A stretch of 64,000 nucleotides of DNA, taken from Bacillus sp. ISL-34 (GTDB taxonomy: Bacteria; Bacillota; Bacilli; Bacillales; DSM-1321). The notes beneath the pieces were generated by a model. The model was not told the origin of the DNA. It saw nothing but the letters and a program-made list of their open reading frames with translations, and made no database searches. The stretch spans positions 62,001 through 126,000 of the forward strand of contig NZ_JAGGQJ010000005.1 in the NCBI RefSeq assembly GCF_018613325.1, written 5' to 3'. Each line of letters opens with the position of its first letter. Position 1 is the stretch's first letter. Made by a program: the position numbers and the translations under genes. Shown piece after piece: positions 22,005 through 33,381 of the stretch.

Positions 22005-22172
22005 TAAAAATCATTCACTTTCCTTTTTCGATTTCTGTCGATAGGCTGCCGTAAAAAAGACAACAGTCAGGATAAAAAAAGAGATGGCGCCCAATTGATG
22101 CTCATACAGCTCAAATAAAATAATGATGGCAAGAATGTAACCTATGATCAATCCAATCATTTTCAGGTTCAT
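22005..22172 (-). CDS. Small two-helix membrane protein, unknown
   Basis: A 55-residue frame starts at ATG 22172 with GGAG 8 bases before it and ends at TAG. It reads MNLKMIGLIIGYILAIIILF, then a short polar loop ELYEHQLG, then a second hydrophobic stretch and a basic tail (YRQKSKK). This is the pattern of a two-pass membrane protein with its basic end inside. It is read in the same direction as rpoE and icmF. I do not recognise a family. It was found by reading the gap, being shorter than usual length limits. Confidence 0.6.
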
Positions 22173-22264
22173 TTTCTCAACTCCAATAGGGCTGATTCTT
22201 CATTTTTGCCCCTTTTCCAAATAATTATAAGGTAAAATCTTCATTTTGTTGGAAATTATTTAAA

Positions 22265-22297
22265 AAAGAGGCCCCTTAACGTTCGGAGCCCCCTTCT
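22265..22297 (-). terminator. Terminator of the icmF operon
   Basis: A G+C-rich hairpin (GGGGGCTCC pairing with GGGGCCTC on the minus strand, allowing one G-T pair) is followed by six T, directly after the icmF stop. Confidence 0.75.
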
Positions 22298-22301
22298 TAG
22301 T

Positions 22302-25300
22302 TTACATATTTCTTCGATATTGACCGCCTACATCATACAGCGCCCTCGTTATCTGACCCAGACTGGCCACTCTGACACATTTCATGAGTTCAGCAAAGAT
22401 ATTTTCCCCATTCATGGCTGCCTTTTTCAGTTTAGTTAGCGCCTCATCCGTGAACTCCTTATTTCTTTCCTGGAATGCACGGAGATTCTTGATTTGTCCT
22501 TCCTTTTCTTCCTTTGTTGCACGGGCAATTTCCATGCTGTTCACTGCTTCTTCGGAAGGTGGATTTGGGTTCAAATACGTATTGACACCAATGATCGGCA
22601 ATTCTCCCGTATGCTTTTTCATTTCGTAATGCATCGATTCATCCTGGATTTTGCCGCGCTGATACTGTGTCTCCATCGCACCCAGAACGCCGCCTCGATC
22701 ATTGATGCGATCGAACTCTTGCAGTACAGCCTCTTCAACCAGATCCGTCAATTCCTCTACGATGAAGGCACCTTGCATCGGGTTTTCATTTTTTGAGAGC
22801 CCATGCTCCTTTGTAATGATCATTTGTATGGCCATTGCCCGGCGCACGGATTCTTCAGTAGGCGTCGTGATGGCTTCATCGTACGCATTAGTATGCAAGG
22901 AGTTACAATTGTCCTGTAGCGCCATTAAAGCCTGAAGTGTCGTTCTTATATCATTGAAATCAATTTCTTGCGCATGAAGGGAGCGCCCAGAAGTCTGGAT
23001 ATGGTATTTGAGCTTCTGGCTACGGTCGTTCGCACCATATTTATCCCTCATGACCGTTGCCCAAATCCTTCTTGCCACCCTCCCGATAACCGTATATTCC
23101 GGGTCGAGCCCATTCGAGAAGAAGAACGACAAATTCGGGGCAAAGTCATCAATATTCATTCCGCGACTTAAATAATATTCGATGTAAGTAAAGCCATTCG
23201 CCAATGTAAAAGCCAGCTGTGAAATGGGATTGGCACCCGCTTCCGCAATATGATAGCCAGAAATGGATACAGAGTAGTAGTTCCTGACTTTCCGATCGAT
23301 GAAATATGCTTGAATGTCCCCCATTAATCTTAAAGCAAATTCCGTAGAGAAGATGCATGTATTCTGACCCTGGTCCTCTTTCAGAATATCCGCTTGAACA
23401 GTTCCGCGTACCGTTTGAAGGGTATAAGCCTGCACTTCTTCAGCTTCTGCCTCCGTAAGGGGACGGCCTAACTCTTCTTCCTTCCGTTGAATCTGCTGAT
23501 CGACCGCCGTATTCATATACATGGCCAAAATGATTGGTGCCGGTCCATTGATGGTCATGGATACAGAGGTAGAGGGGTGGCAAAGGTCAAAGCCTGCATA
23601 CAGCTTTTTCATGTCATCCAACGTACAGATGCTGACTCCGCTTTCCCCTACCTTTCCATAGATATCAGGCCGATGATCGGGATCCTCGCCATATAAAGTT
23701 ACCGAATCAAAAGCCGTACTTAGCCGTTTAGCATTATCATCCTTTGACAAATAATGAAAACGCCTATTGGTTCGGTCGGGCGACCCTTCACCGGCAAATT
23801 GCCGCTTCGGGTCTTCACCTTCACGCTTGAATGGAAAGACTCCCGCTGTGTATGGAAAGAAGCCCGGAACGTTCTCACGGAATACCCATCCTAAGATCTC
23901 TCCATAATCCACATATTTAGGCAGTGATACTCTCGGAATCATTAAACCTGATAAACTTTTAGTTTTCAGCTTTGTGACGATTTCTTTATCCCTGACCTTC
24001 GTTACAAACTGCTCCCCTGCATACTTTTCTTTTAATTCCATCCATCCAGAAAGGATTTTTTTAGATTCAGGTGATAAATTCGAAGCGGTTTCCTTTTTCA
24101 GTTTTTCTAAAGAAGCCACCATATCTTCGTTGTTATCATTTTCCTTAATTGCATCAATTGCTCCTTCAAGCTGGAAAAGCCTGCGGGCAATACGTACTTG
24201 TTCAGCCGCACGCTTATGGTACGATCTGACCGTATCACTGATTTCACGTAAATAATACCGACGGTCAGTAGGGATGATGACATTTTGCTTGTAAACATCC
24301 GCTTCTTTCGAAAAGGCCGTACTCCAACCCGTCCCTGATTTTTCATTAAGCTTTTCGATCAGTGCAGCGAATAAAGCATTGGTGCCTGGGTCATTGAATT
24401 GGGAAGCGATTGTACCGTATACTGGCATTTCAGATGGATCTTGATCAAAAAGAGTACGGCTTCTTTGGTATTGCTTTTGAACTTGGTTTTTTGCATCCTC
24501 CGAGCCTTTGCGCTCGTATTTGTTAATGACTATCAAGTCCGCATAATCAATCATATCTATTTTTTCAAGTTGCGAAGGAGCACCGAATTCACTCGTCATT
24601 ACATACATGGATACATCGCATATCTCGGCAATTTCTGCATCACCTTGACCAATTCCGCTCGTTTCGACAATGATTAAATCGAAGCCAGCTGCCTTCACGA
24701 CTGAAATGGCATCTTTTATCGCCAAAGACAACTCACTTTTTGAATGGCGTGTGGCTAGGCTCCGCATATAAACACGCTCTGAAAAGATCGAGTTCATTCT
24801 GATCCTGTCACCAAGCAGGGCACCGCCCGTTTTCTGTTTGGTCGGGTCTACAGATAGAATGGCGACTCTCTCGTCTGGAATTTCGTTAATGAACCTTCGT
24901 ATCAATTCATCAGTCAATGAACTTTTTCCAGCACCGCCAGTCCCTGTAATCCCTAAAACAGGAACCTTCTTTTCGGAAGTCTTGATCTGCTCAAAAAGAC
25001 TCTCCACCGCAGCCGCTGATTCCTGTGAAGCATCGAGTCTGTTTTCGGCAAAGGTAATGAATTGGGCAATGGCATTTGTCCCACCTGCAATCAATTCATC
25101 AAAACGTTCCTGTAAAGATGGTTTGACCGTCGAGAAATCACACTCTTCCATCAATACGTTTATCATTCCTTGAAGCCCATATTCCCGCCCTTCATCAGGA
25201 GAAAAGATCCGGGCAATCCCATAATCATGGAGTTCTTTAATTTCCCTTGGGATGATGACCCCGCCACCTCCGGCAAAAATCCGAATGTGCCCGGCTCCCT

Positions 25301-25568
25301 TTTCCTTCAGCAGGTCATACATATATTTAAAATATTCCACATGTCCGCCTTGGTAAGATGACATGGCTATGCCTTGAACATCTTCCTGGATGGCCGCATT
25401 CACGATCTCTTCTACCGAACGATTATGACCTAGGTGAATGACCTCTGCCCCGCTGGATTGAAGGATTCTCCTCATAATATTGATAGATGCATCATGTCCA
25501 TCAAATAAACTCGAAGCTGTAACGAATCTAATATGATTCTTCGGTTTATACACCTCAACTGTACTCAT
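22302..25568 (-). CDS. icmF: Fused isobutyryl-CoA mutase IcmF
   Basis: A 1088-residue natural fusion that rearranges isobutyryl-CoA and n-butyryl-CoA using adenosylcobalamin. The B12-binding domain (about 10-140) has DGHDASI with the cobalt-ligand histidine H25. A MeaB-like G-protein chaperone domain (about 200-420) has the P-loop [12 protein letters not shown] at 206-217. The mutase barrel follows (about 545-1088). Phe578 in TAGVFPF, where methylmalonyl-CoA mutases have Tyr, fits a butyryl-type substrate. A strong AAGGAGGAG precedes the ATG. It is the last gene of an acyl-CoA degradation operon, 11 bases after the TetR gene. Confidence 0.95.
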   Translation of the reverse strand: MSTVEVYKPKNHIRFVTASSLFDGHDASINIMRRILQSSGAEVIHLGHNRSVEEIVNAAIQEDVQGIAMSSYQGGHVEYFKYMYDLLKEKGAGHIRIFAGGGGVIIPREIKELHDYGIARIFSPDEGREYGLQGMINVLMEECDFSTVKPSLQERFDELIAGGTNAIAQFITFAENRLDASQESAAAVESLFEQIKTSEKKVPVLGITGTGGAGKSSLTDELIRRFINEIPDERVAILSVDPTKQKTGGALLGDRIRMNSIFSERVYMRSLATRHSKSELSLAIKDAISVVKAAGFDLIIVETSGIGQGDAEIAEICDVSMYVMTSEFGAPSQLEKIDMIDYADLIVINKYERKGSEDAKNQVQKQYQRSRTLFDQDPSEMPVYGTIASQFNDPGTNALFAALIEKLNEKSGTGWSTAFSKEADVYKQNVIIPTDRRYYLREISDTVRSYHKRAAEQVRIARRLFQLEGAIDAIKENDNNEDMVASLEKLKKETASNLSPESKKILSGWMELKEKYAGEQFVTKVRDKEIVTKLKTKSLSGLMIPRVSLPKYVDYGEILGWVFRENVPGFFPYTAGVFPFKREGEDPKRQFAGEGSPDRTNRRFHYLSKDDNAKRLSTAFDSVTLYGEDPDHRPDIYGKVGESGVSICTLDDMKKLYAGFDLCHPSTSVSMTINGPAPIILAMYMNTAVDQQIQRKEEELGRPLTEAEAEEVQAYTLQTVRGTVQADILKEDQGQNTCIFSTEFALRLMGDIQAYFIDRKVRNYYSVSISGYHIAEAGANPISQLAFTLANGFTYIEYYLSRGMNIDDFAPNLSFFFSNGLDPEYTVIGRVARRIWATVMRDKYGANDRSQKLKYHIQTSGRSLHAQEIDFNDIRTTLQALMALQDNCNSLHTNAYDEAITTPTEESVRRAMAIQMIITKEHGLSKNENPMQGAFIVEELTDLVEEAVLQEFDRINDRGGVLGAMETQYQRGKIQDESMHYEMKKHTGELPIIGVNTYLNPNPPSEEAVNSMEIARATKEEKEGQIKNLRAFQERNKEFTDEALTKLKKAAMNGENIFAELMKCVRVASLGQITRALYDVGGQYRRNM

Positions 25569-25579
25569 TTGGCTCCTCC

Positions 25580-26230
25580 TTATTGAAACTTATTTATATC
25601 ATTGCTTGTTGTAAGCGATGCATTTTGAATCAATAATTGTGTCTGCAGTTCAACATACTCTTGAAGCGTATACTGTTTATGCAATGCCCACCTTCTAAAA
25701 CTCCACATCTGTCCCTGAACGAAAATGTTATGTGAAACAAGGCTTATTTGTTTTTCCGTCAACGATAGCTCCCCATTCTCGACACATTTCGTTATCACCT
25801 TTTCGAACATGCCCACCATTCGAATCTCTTTGTTGAGAACATATGGTAAAGCATCTTTCGTCAGGGCTTTCACTTCCTGATACATGACCAGCACTTCGTC
25901 CTGCATATCATCCATCACTTTATAAAAATAGGCGATCGTCAGCTTCAAACTTTCAAGTGTCCCATCACTCTGTTCTATTTCTTTCTGAAGCTTTTCCTGG
26001 ACTTCATCATAGATAAAGTCACAAACGAGATATAATATATCTTCCTTGGTTCGGATATACTCGTATAACGTGCCGATACTAAAGCCGGCCGCTTTAGCAA
26101 TTTCCCTGGTGGTCGTACGGTGAAATCCCTTTTCCTTAAAAAGGTTCACCGCTCCTTTAATCATTTGTGTACGCCTTTTTTCAACCAGCCGCTCATCCTT
26201 TACAGATGCAAGAACTTCTCTTTTTTCCAT
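25580..26230 (-). CDS. TetR family regulator of acyl-CoA genes (FadR-like)
   Basis: A 216-residue TetR protein. The N-terminal helix-turn-helix (about 20-65) reads [21 protein letters not shown], extended by KTKEDILY-type residues; the C-terminal part is the ligand domain. Start 26230 has AAGGAG 8 bases before it. The open frame reaches 26263. It lies inside the acyl-CoA operon, directly before icmF. Related regulators bind acyl-CoAs. It is a natural candidate to bind the palindromes before mmgA (30784-30801) and fadF (33190-33207), but this is inference. Confidence 0.85.
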   Translation of the reverse strand: MEKREVLASVKDERLVEKRRTQMIKGAVNLFKEKGFHRTTTREIAKAAGFSIGTLYEYIRTKEDILYLVCDFIYDEVQEKLQKEIEQSDGTLESLKLTIAYFYKVMDDMQDEVLVMYQEVKALTKDALPYVLNKEIRMVGMFEKVITKCVENGELSLTEKQISLVSHNIFVQGQMWSFRRWALHKQYTLQEYVELQTQLLIQNASLTTSNDINKFQ

Positions 26231-26345
26231 TTTAAAACTCCTTTTAAAAAGCCCATCATTCAATTGCCAAAAACATTCTTCTGAATAAATTGAAAAGGGA
26301 ATTCCGGTAAGGGCAGCGCCTCATCGGAAAACCTCAGTTTCAATC

Positions 26346-27485
26346 CTATTTAGTAATCATCCGTGAGATGACAAGCTTTTGAATTTCCTGTGTGCCTTCG
26401 TAAATCTGGGTTATTTTCGCATCGCGCATATAACGCTCTACTGGATAATCTTTTGTATATCCATAGCCTCCGAAAACCTGCACGGCTTCCGTCGTCACTT
26501 TCATTGCTGTATCTCCAGCAAAAAGTTTGGACATGGCCGACTCTTTTCCATAAGGAAGGCCCACTGATTCCAGCCAGGCAGCCTGATAGGTTAATAGCCT
26601 TGAAGCCTCAACACCCGTTGCCATATCCGCCAATTTAAAACCGATTCCTTGCTGTGCAGAAATTGGCTTGCCGAATTGGACGCGCCCTTTTGCATAATCA
26701 ACTGCGGCATCCAATGCACCTTGGGCTATGCCTACAGCCTGGGCTGCAATTCCATTACGGCCGCCATCAAGCGTCATCATCGCAATTTTAAAGCCTTCTC
26801 CTTCTTTTCCAAGGAGATTTTCTTTAGGCACCCGACACTCATCAAAGATGATTTCCGTGGTCGGTGATGAACGGATTCCCAGCTTCTTCTCCTTTTTACC
26901 AACACTGAAGCCCGGGAAGTCCTTTTCAATGATAAAAGCACTCGTTCCTTTTTGTTTCGATTCAGGATCCGTCAATGCGAAGACGACATATGTATCAGCA
27001 ATCCCGCCGTTCGTAATGAAGATTTTTGAACCGCTGATAATATATTCATCACCTACAAGCTTTGCAGTCGTTCTCATACCGCCTGCGTCCGAGCCTGAGC
27101 TAGGTTCCGTCAGGCCGTATGCACCTATTTTTTCACCCTGTGCCATCGGGCGAAGGTATTTTTGTTTTTGTTCCTCAGACCCAAATTTATATATAGGCCA
27201 TCCTGCGAGCGAAGTATGGGCTGATAAAGTAACCCCGGTAGATGCGCAAACACGGGAAAGTTCCTCGATCGCTATGCAATACGCTAAGTAATCACTTCCA
27301 ATTCCGCCGTATTCCTCAGGCCATGGAATCCCGGTCAATCCAAGCTCAGCCATTTTGTCGAAGATCTCACGGTCAAATCGTTCTTCTTCATCCCTCTCGG
27401 CAGCAGTAGGAGCCACTTCATTCTGGGCAAAATCCCGCACCATTTTCCTGATCATTTCATGTTCTTCCGTTAGTTTGAATTGCAT
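26346..27485 (-). CDS. acdA: Acyl-CoA dehydrogenase (AcdA type)
   Basis: A 379-residue FAD enzyme that makes the first, alpha-beta, double bond in acyl-CoA and gives electrons to [17 protein letters not shown] near residue 123 binds FAD and substrate. The catalytic glutamate is Glu363 in IYEGTQEIQ. It resembles B. subtilis AcdA, which also lies between rpoE and fadF. The gene is 27 bases after a second dehydrogenase with about the same length; short or branched substrates are likely from the operon context. Confidence 0.92.
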   Translation of the reverse strand: MQFKLTEEHEMIRKMVRDFAQNEVAPTAAERDEEERFDREIFDKMAELGLTGIPWPEEYGGIGSDYLAYCIAIEELSRVCASTGVTLSAHTSLAGWPIYKFGSEEQKQKYLRPMAQGEKIGAYGLTEPSSGSDAGGMRTTAKLVGDEYIISGSKIFITNGGIADTYVVFALTDPESKQKGTSAFIIEKDFPGFSVGKKEKKLGIRSSPTTEIIFDECRVPKENLLGKEGEGFKIAMMTLDGGRNGIAAQAVGIAQGALDAAVDYAKGRVQFGKPISAQQGIGFKLADMATGVEASRLLTYQAAWLESVGLPYGKESAMSKLFAGDTAMKVTTEAVQVFGGYGYTKDYPVERYMRDAKITQIYEGTQEIQKLVISRMITK

Positions 27486-27512
27486 GATAATAGTCCTCCA
27501 AATTTTTAATAA

Positions 27513-28649
27513 TTATAGATTCTTACTGATGACCATTCTCTGTATTTCGCTGGTTCCCTCATAAATTTCAGTTACCTTTGCATCCCTGAAATATCGTTCG
27601 ACCGGATATTCCGTCGTATATCCATAGCCTCCGAACACTTGGACCGCTTCGATCGCCACCTCGACAGCCGTCCTCGAAGCAAATAACTTAGCCATTGCCG
27701 CCTCTTTACCGCAATTCAATCCCTGCGAGCGTAAATAAGCCGCCCGATAAACGAGTAATCTTGAAGCTTCTATGTTCGTTGCCATTTCGGACAGCTTGAA
27801 ACCAATTCCTTGCTGTGCCGCAATAGGTTTGCCGAATTGCACCCTGCCTTTTGCATATTGGACAGCATGTTCCATGGCACCCTCGGCAATTCCCAATGCT
27901 TGAGCGGCAATCCCGATCCTTCCGGCATCCAAGTTGGCCATTGCGATCTTAAAGCCTTCACCTTCCTTGCCAAGGAGATTGGCTGCAGGGACTTTCATAT
28001 CCTCGAACGTTACCTGCACGGTGCTCGAACCATGAAGACCCATTTTACGTTCATCTTTACCGATGATTAAGCCTGGGGTTCCTTTTTCTACGACAAAAGC
28101 AGAGATTCCCTTGCTTCCCTTCTGAGGGTCGGTTGAAGCAAATACAATAAACACATCCGCTTCCCCACCATTAGTGATAAAAACCTTGGACCCATTTATT
28201 CGATATTCTCCGCCTTCCTTTACTGCCACTGCCTTCGATTTCAAACTCGCAGCATCGGAACCTGAGCTTTGCTCAGTCAAGCAAAAGGCACCTAAATATT
28301 TACCAGCGGCTAACTTAGGCACATACTTTCGCTTCTGCTCTTCCGTTCCAAAATAAACGATTGGATTTGTTCCAACAGAAGTATGAACGGACAGTATGAC
28401 ACCGAGAGTTGGACTTACTTTGGAAATCTCATTGATGGCGATGATATAAGACATGAAGTCCATACCCGCGCCACCGTATTCTTCAGAAATCGGAATTCCC
28501 ATCAAACCAAGCTCACCCATCTTTTGCAGAATCGTTTTTGGAAACACGCCTGTTTCCATTGCCTCGATATGAGGAGTGATCTCATTCTCCGCAAAAGCGC
28601 TTACCATTTTCCGCATCATTTCCTGTTCTTCGGTAAACTTGAAATCCAT
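27513..28649 (-). CDS. mmgC: Acyl-CoA dehydrogenase (MmgC type)
   Basis: A 378-residue acyl-CoA dehydrogenase, more like B. subtilis MmgC than its neighbour: MMRKMVSAFAENEITP at the start, ILSVHTSVGTNPI near residue 84, and catalytic Glu364 in IYEGTSEIQ. GAGGGATGAAGG precedes the ATG. It follows the 3-hydroxyacyl-CoA dehydrogenase gene by 29 bases. The two dehydrogenases probably differ in chain length or branching preference, which sequence alone does not decide. Confidence 0.91.
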   Translation of the reverse strand: MDFKFTEEQEMMRKMVSAFAENEITPHIEAMETGVFPKTILQKMGELGLMGIPISEEYGGAGMDFMSYIIAINEISKVSPTLGVILSVHTSVGTNPIVYFGTEEQKRKYVPKLAAGKYLGAFCLTEQSSGSDAASLKSKAVAVKEGGEYRINGSKVFITNGGEADVFIVFASTDPQKGSKGISAFVVEKGTPGLIIGKDERKMGLHGSSTVQVTFEDMKVPAANLLGKEGEGFKIAMANLDAGRIGIAAQALGIAEGAMEHAVQYAKGRVQFGKPIAAQQGIGFKLSEMATNIEASRLLVYRAAYLRSQGLNCGKEAAMAKLFASRTAVEVAIEAVQVFGGYGYTTEYPVERYFRDAKVTEIYEGTSEIQRMVISKNL

Positions 28650-28678
28650 CCTTCATCCCTCCCTAGCTGCACATCTTT

Positions 28679-29536
28679 CTATGATAAGTTATATTCGTAA
28701 AAACCCCGTCCTGATTTCTTGCCTAGCCACCCAGCTTTTACATATTTCCTTAACAGCGGACAAGGCCTGTACTTATCGTCTCCGAGCCCTTGGTGAAGGG
28801 TTTCCATAATGTACAAGCATGTGTCTAGCCCAATGAAGTCAGCTAGCGTAAGCGGGCCCATCGGATGGTTCATTCCCAGCTTCATTACGTCATCAATCGC
28901 CTCTTTAGTGGCGACGCCCTCATAAAGTGTATAAATGGCCTCATTGATCATCGGCATCAAAATCCGATTCGCCACGAAACCTGGAAAATCATTGACTTCC
29001 ACCGGTACCTTGTTCAAGGATTCAGCCATCTCACCAACTTCTTTATAAACCTCATCCGATGTAGCAAGGCCACGGATGATCTCAACCAGCTTCATGACTG
29101 GAACTGGGTTCATAAAGTGCATGCCAATTACCTTTTCCGGCCTTTTCGTGGCTGCGGCTATCTCGGTAATCGGAAGCGAAGAAGTATTGGATGCAAGAAT
29201 GACGTGTTGTGGCGTAATTTCATCCAACTCGGCGAATATTTTTGTTTTTATCTCCATGTTTTCCACAGCAGCTTCAATCACTAAATCCACCGCAGCCGCA
29301 TTTTTCAAATCCGTCGATGAAGTCAAACGGGAAAGGATTGCATCTTTCTCCTCGGCTTCCATTTTCCCTTTTTCAACCTGCCGGGAAAGGTTCTTGGTAA
29401 TTGTCCCTAACCCCTTTTCTACAAATTCATCTTTTAAATCGTGTAAAAGAACTTCATAACCGCTCATTGCACAAACCTGAGCAATCCCAGATCCCATCTG
29501 TCCCGCACCAATGACCATCACTTTTTGAATGCTCAT
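28679..29536 (-). CDS. mmgB: 3-hydroxybutyryl-CoA dehydrogenase
   Basis: A 285-residue NAD-dependent enzyme that oxidises 3-hydroxyacyl-CoA to 3-ketoacyl-CoA. The Rossmann loop [11 protein letters not shown] is at residues 10-20. SNTSSLPI and the catalytic histidine in [11 protein letters not shown] near residue 137 follow. GAGGAGGAG precedes the ATG. It lies second in the operon, 31 bases after the thiolase, the order seen in the B. subtilis mmg operon. No enoyl-CoA hydratase is encoded in this operon, so that step must come from elsewhere. Confidence 0.94.
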   Translation of the reverse strand: MSIQKVMVIGAGQMGSGIAQVCAMSGYEVLLHDLKDEFVEKGLGTITKNLSRQVEKGKMEAEEKDAILSRLTSSTDLKNAAAVDLVIEAAVENMEIKTKIFAELDEITPQHVILASNTSSLPITEIAAATKRPEKVIGMHFMNPVPVMKLVEIIRGLATSDEVYKEVGEMAESLNKVPVEVNDFPGFVANRILMPMINEAIYTLYEGVATKEAIDDVMKLGMNHPMGPLTLADFIGLDTCLYIMETLHQGLGDDKYRPCPLLRKYVKAGWLGKKSGRGFYEYNLS

Positions 29537-29567
29537 GAAAACTCCTCCTCATTTATCTATGAAACTA

Positions 29568-30758
<1,191 letters not shown>

Positions 30759-30783
30759 CATTATTTCCCCCTATAAGTAACAT

Positions 30784-30801
30784 TGATTGAACGCTCGCTC
30801 A
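30784..30801. promoter_or_regulatory. Palindromic operator in the mmgA leader
   Basis: TGATTGAACGCTCGCTCA contains the near-perfect palindrome TTGAACGCTCGCTCAA (30787-30802). It agrees at 14 of 19 positions with the fadF promoter site, and its outer arms TGANTGA/TCNNTCA fit the FadR-box layout. It lies between the promoter and the ribosome binding site, where a bound repressor would block elongation. Confidence 0.6.
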
Positions 30802-30824
30802 ATTTGGAGTTAAAAAAATAGTGT

Positions 30825-30838
30825 TGTAAGCGCTTAAT
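30825..30838. promoter_or_regulatory. Candidate cre site (CcpA) of mmgA
   Basis: TGTAAGCGCTTAAT matches the cre pattern TGWAANCGNTNWCA at all but the last two positions. It starts directly downstream of the -10 box, over the expected transcription start, a typical place for carbon catabolite repression. Confidence 0.6.
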
Positions 30839-30866
30839 ATTATATTATATTACACATTTTTCTCAA
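30839..30866 (-). promoter_or_regulatory. SigA-type promoter of the mmgA operon
   Basis: TTGAGA (30861-30866) and a perfect TATAAT (30839-30844) are 16 bases apart on the minus strand, about 80 bases before the mmgA start. Confidence 0.6.
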
Positions 30867-30894
30867 AAATGAAAATATTTAGTTTATAAACATT

Positions 30895-30947
30895 TAAAAA
30901 AATTGCCTGCTCCATTTATTTCATCCCCTATAAAAGAAGCAGGCAAT
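30895..30947 (-). terminator. Rho-independent terminator of fadF
   Basis: Ten-base stem ATTGCCTGCT/AGCAGGCAAT with a long loop of 26 bases is followed by seven T on the minus strand, just after the fadF stop. Confidence 0.75.
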
Positions 30948-30958
30948 TCCATTTTAAA

Positions 30959-33094
30959 TTAAGAGGCTATCGGTTTATTTTCACCTATTACCGCTTTTTC
31001 GAGTAGTTCCGCTACATCATACGTTTTAACATTTTCCTCAACTTCCTTTGCTTTCGTCCCATCGGATAGCATGGTCAGGCAATAAGGACATCCGGAACTG
31101 ATCACTGTTGGACTGACGGCCAGCGCTTGTTCGGTACGGGCCACATTAATGCGGTTACCTGTTTCCTCTTCCATCCACATCAAACCGCCTCCAGCTCCAC
31201 AGCACATACCCTTTTCACGGTTACGCTCCATTTCAATAAGTTTCACACCTTCAATGGATTGTAAGATTTCACGCGGCGGGCTGTAAACTTCATTGTACCT
31301 TCCCAAGTAACAGGAATCGTGGAATGTAATCGTCTCATTCACCGGATACTGAGGGACCAACCTGCCTTCGCTGACAAGTTTGGCTAGCAATTCAGTATGG
31401 TGATACACTTCCGCTTCCAAGCCAAAATCCGGATACTCATTCTTAAAGATATTGTATGCATGCGGATCGATCGTAACGATTTTCTTTATTTCATTCTTCT
31501 GGAATTCTTCTATATTTTTCATTGCAAGCTCCTGGAAAACAAACTCATTACCCAATCGACGGGGAGTATCCCCTGAGTTTTTCTCCTTATTTCCGAGAAT
31601 TGCAAATTTGACGCCTGCTTGATTCAATAATTTAGCAAAGGAAAGGGCAATCTTCTGGCTACGGTTATCGTACGACCCCATTGAACCTACCCAGAATAAA
31701 TACTCGAATTCTTCGTCTGCCTTTTTTAATTCCTTCACGGTTGGGACGCTGACATCTTCCCGAAGGCTTCGCCAATCTTCTCTCTCTTTACGGTTCAGTC
31801 CCCACGGGTTTCCTTGACGTTCAATATTCGTCATGGCACGTTGCGCATCAGGATCAAGTCTGCCCTCCGTCAACACTAGATAACGGCGCATATCGATGAT
31901 TTTGTCGACATGTTCATTCATTACCGGGCATTGATCTTCACAGTTCCGGCATGTGGTACAAGCCCAAAGTTCTTCTTCCGTAATGACTTCGCCAATCAGG
32001 CTCGGACTGTAAGCTTCTGTTGCAGCAGCTGATTCCTGCGCCCCCTGCGCGGCACCAGCCAAAGCGATCTTATTTCCTTTCGTATTCCCAAAAACAAAAG
32101 ATGGCACCCATGGCTGTTTCGTTGTAACGGCAGCGCCTGTATTTGTTAAATGGTCACGCATCTTGATTATGATATCCATCGGTGACAGCATTTTCCCGGT
32201 ACCTGTAGCCGGGCACATATTCGTACAGCGTCCGCACTCCACACAGGCATAGAGGTCCACCATTTGATATTGCGTCAAGTCTTCGATATATTTGGCACCG
32301 TAATATTGATTGCCTTCTTTGTCGAGAATCTCTTCTTCCAAATCTACCGGTTTCAATTTCCCGGGATTGTCCAGGCGATTCAAGAATACATTTATCGGAC
32401 CGGCAATCAAGTGAGCATGCTTAGATTGCGGGATATAAACAAGGAAAGATAATATGATCAGTAAATGCAGCCACCAAGCTACATAAAAAACGACGGTTGC
32501 CGCGGTTGTCCCCATCCAGCCGAATAGGAAAGCGATGCTTGATGCGACTGGCTCTGACCAAGTTGCATCGTGTCCATGCCAGATCATTCCCATTCCATTC
32601 CCCAGCAATACGGTAATCATGATACCGGTAATGAAGATGACAACCAGACCTGCTTTGAAATCCCTCTTCAAGCGAACGAGCTTTTCGACATAACGGCGGT
32701 ATGCCGCCCATAGGATTGCAACAAGAACAGTAAGCGTCACAATTTCCTGGAAGAAAGTAAAGGCCGGATAAAAAGGGCCAAACGGTAAATGCCACCCCGG
32801 TCTTAAGCCTTTAACGAAAAAGTCAAGTGCGCCAAATTGCACTAAGATGAAACCATAAAATAACAAGGCATGAATGATCCCGCTCTTTTTATCTTTAAAG
32901 AGCTTCTTCTGTCCAAATACATAAACCCCTATTTTAACAAGACGATCTTTCACACGGTTATCGAATTCCACTTTTTTGCCAAGTTTTATATAAGCTATAC
33001 GAGTCTTTATCAAATAGACAAATAAACCGGCGGCGTAAGCGGTTACAAGCAGGAATGCAACTAAGTTGATCCACAGTAAGCCATTCATTTCCAT
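30959..33094 (-). CDS. fadF: Membrane iron-sulfur oxidoreductase FadF (heterodisulfide reductase type)
   Basis: A 711-residue protein with about six membrane helices in residues 1-245 like a cytochrome-b-type anchor. Two 4Fe-4S motifs follow, CVECGRCTNMCP near 285 and CTTCRNCEDQCP near 382. Two cysteine-rich CCG domains lie in the last 220 residues, with CCGAGGG near 631 and GCPYC near 668. B. subtilis FadF (YwjF) is in the fatty acid degradation regulon; it probably moves electrons from ETF to the quinone pool. A FadR-type site overlaps its promoter. Confidence 0.92.
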   Translation of the reverse strand: MEMNGLLWINLVAFLLVTAYAAGLFVYLIKTRIAYIKLGKKVEFDNRVKDRLVKIGVYVFGQKKLFKDKKSGIIHALLFYGFILVQFGALDFFVKGLRPGWHLPFGPFYPAFTFFQEIVTLTVLVAILWAAYRRYVEKLVRLKRDFKAGLVVIFITGIMITVLLGNGMGMIWHGHDATWSEPVASSIAFLFGWMGTTAATVVFYVAWWLHLLIILSFLVYIPQSKHAHLIAGPINVFLNRLDNPGKLKPVDLEEEILDKEGNQYYGAKYIEDLTQYQMVDLYACVECGRCTNMCPATGTGKMLSPMDIIIKMRDHLTNTGAAVTTKQPWVPSFVFGNTKGNKIALAGAAQGAQESAAATEAYSPSLIGEVITEEELWACTTCRNCEDQCPVMNEHVDKIIDMRRYLVLTEGRLDPDAQRAMTNIERQGNPWGLNRKEREDWRSLREDVSVPTVKELKKADEEFEYLFWVGSMGSYDNRSQKIALSFAKLLNQAGVKFAILGNKEKNSGDTPRRLGNEFVFQELAMKNIEEFQKNEIKKIVTIDPHAYNIFKNEYPDFGLEAEVYHHTELLAKLVSEGRLVPQYPVNETITFHDSCYLGRYNEVYSPPREILQSIEGVKLIEMERNREKGMCCGAGGGLMWMEEETGNRINVARTEQALAVSPTVISSGCPYCLTMLSDGTKAKEVEENVKTYDVAELLEKAVIGENKPIAS

Positions 33095-33180
33095 GCAGTC
33101 TTTCCCCCTCTTTAGTAAATTGTAAAATGCCCTGTAATCATTTTGGGAAATTTGGCATTTTTCTGAAATTGATTAATTCC

Positions 33181-33208
33181 ATTATATAATGAATGAGCAT
33201 TCAGTCAA
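33181..33208 (-). promoter_or_regulatory. fadF promoter with overlapping FadR-type operator
   Basis: On the minus strand TTGACT (33203-33208) and TATAAT (33181-33186) are 16 bases apart. The palindrome TGACTGAATGCTCATTCA (33190-33207) covers the -35 box and the spacer. Its arms TGANTGA/TCATTCA match the B. subtilis FadR consensus TGAATGA-N4-TCATTCA with one arm mismatch. Bound repressor would exclude RNA polymerase. Confidence 0.75.
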
Positions 33209-33381
33209 CTTTTTTCTTACTAAAAACTTGAAAATTTTTCTGCACCTTCATTATAAACTTCGACAATTCCGCGAATTACCCTTCTGCATTCTAAAAAAAT
33301 GAGCCCCTTTCCCCGCTTTTTAATGGTTACTGGCAGGGGATTAGAGCCAAACTAACTATAATCATTTAGGGGGGATTTTTT

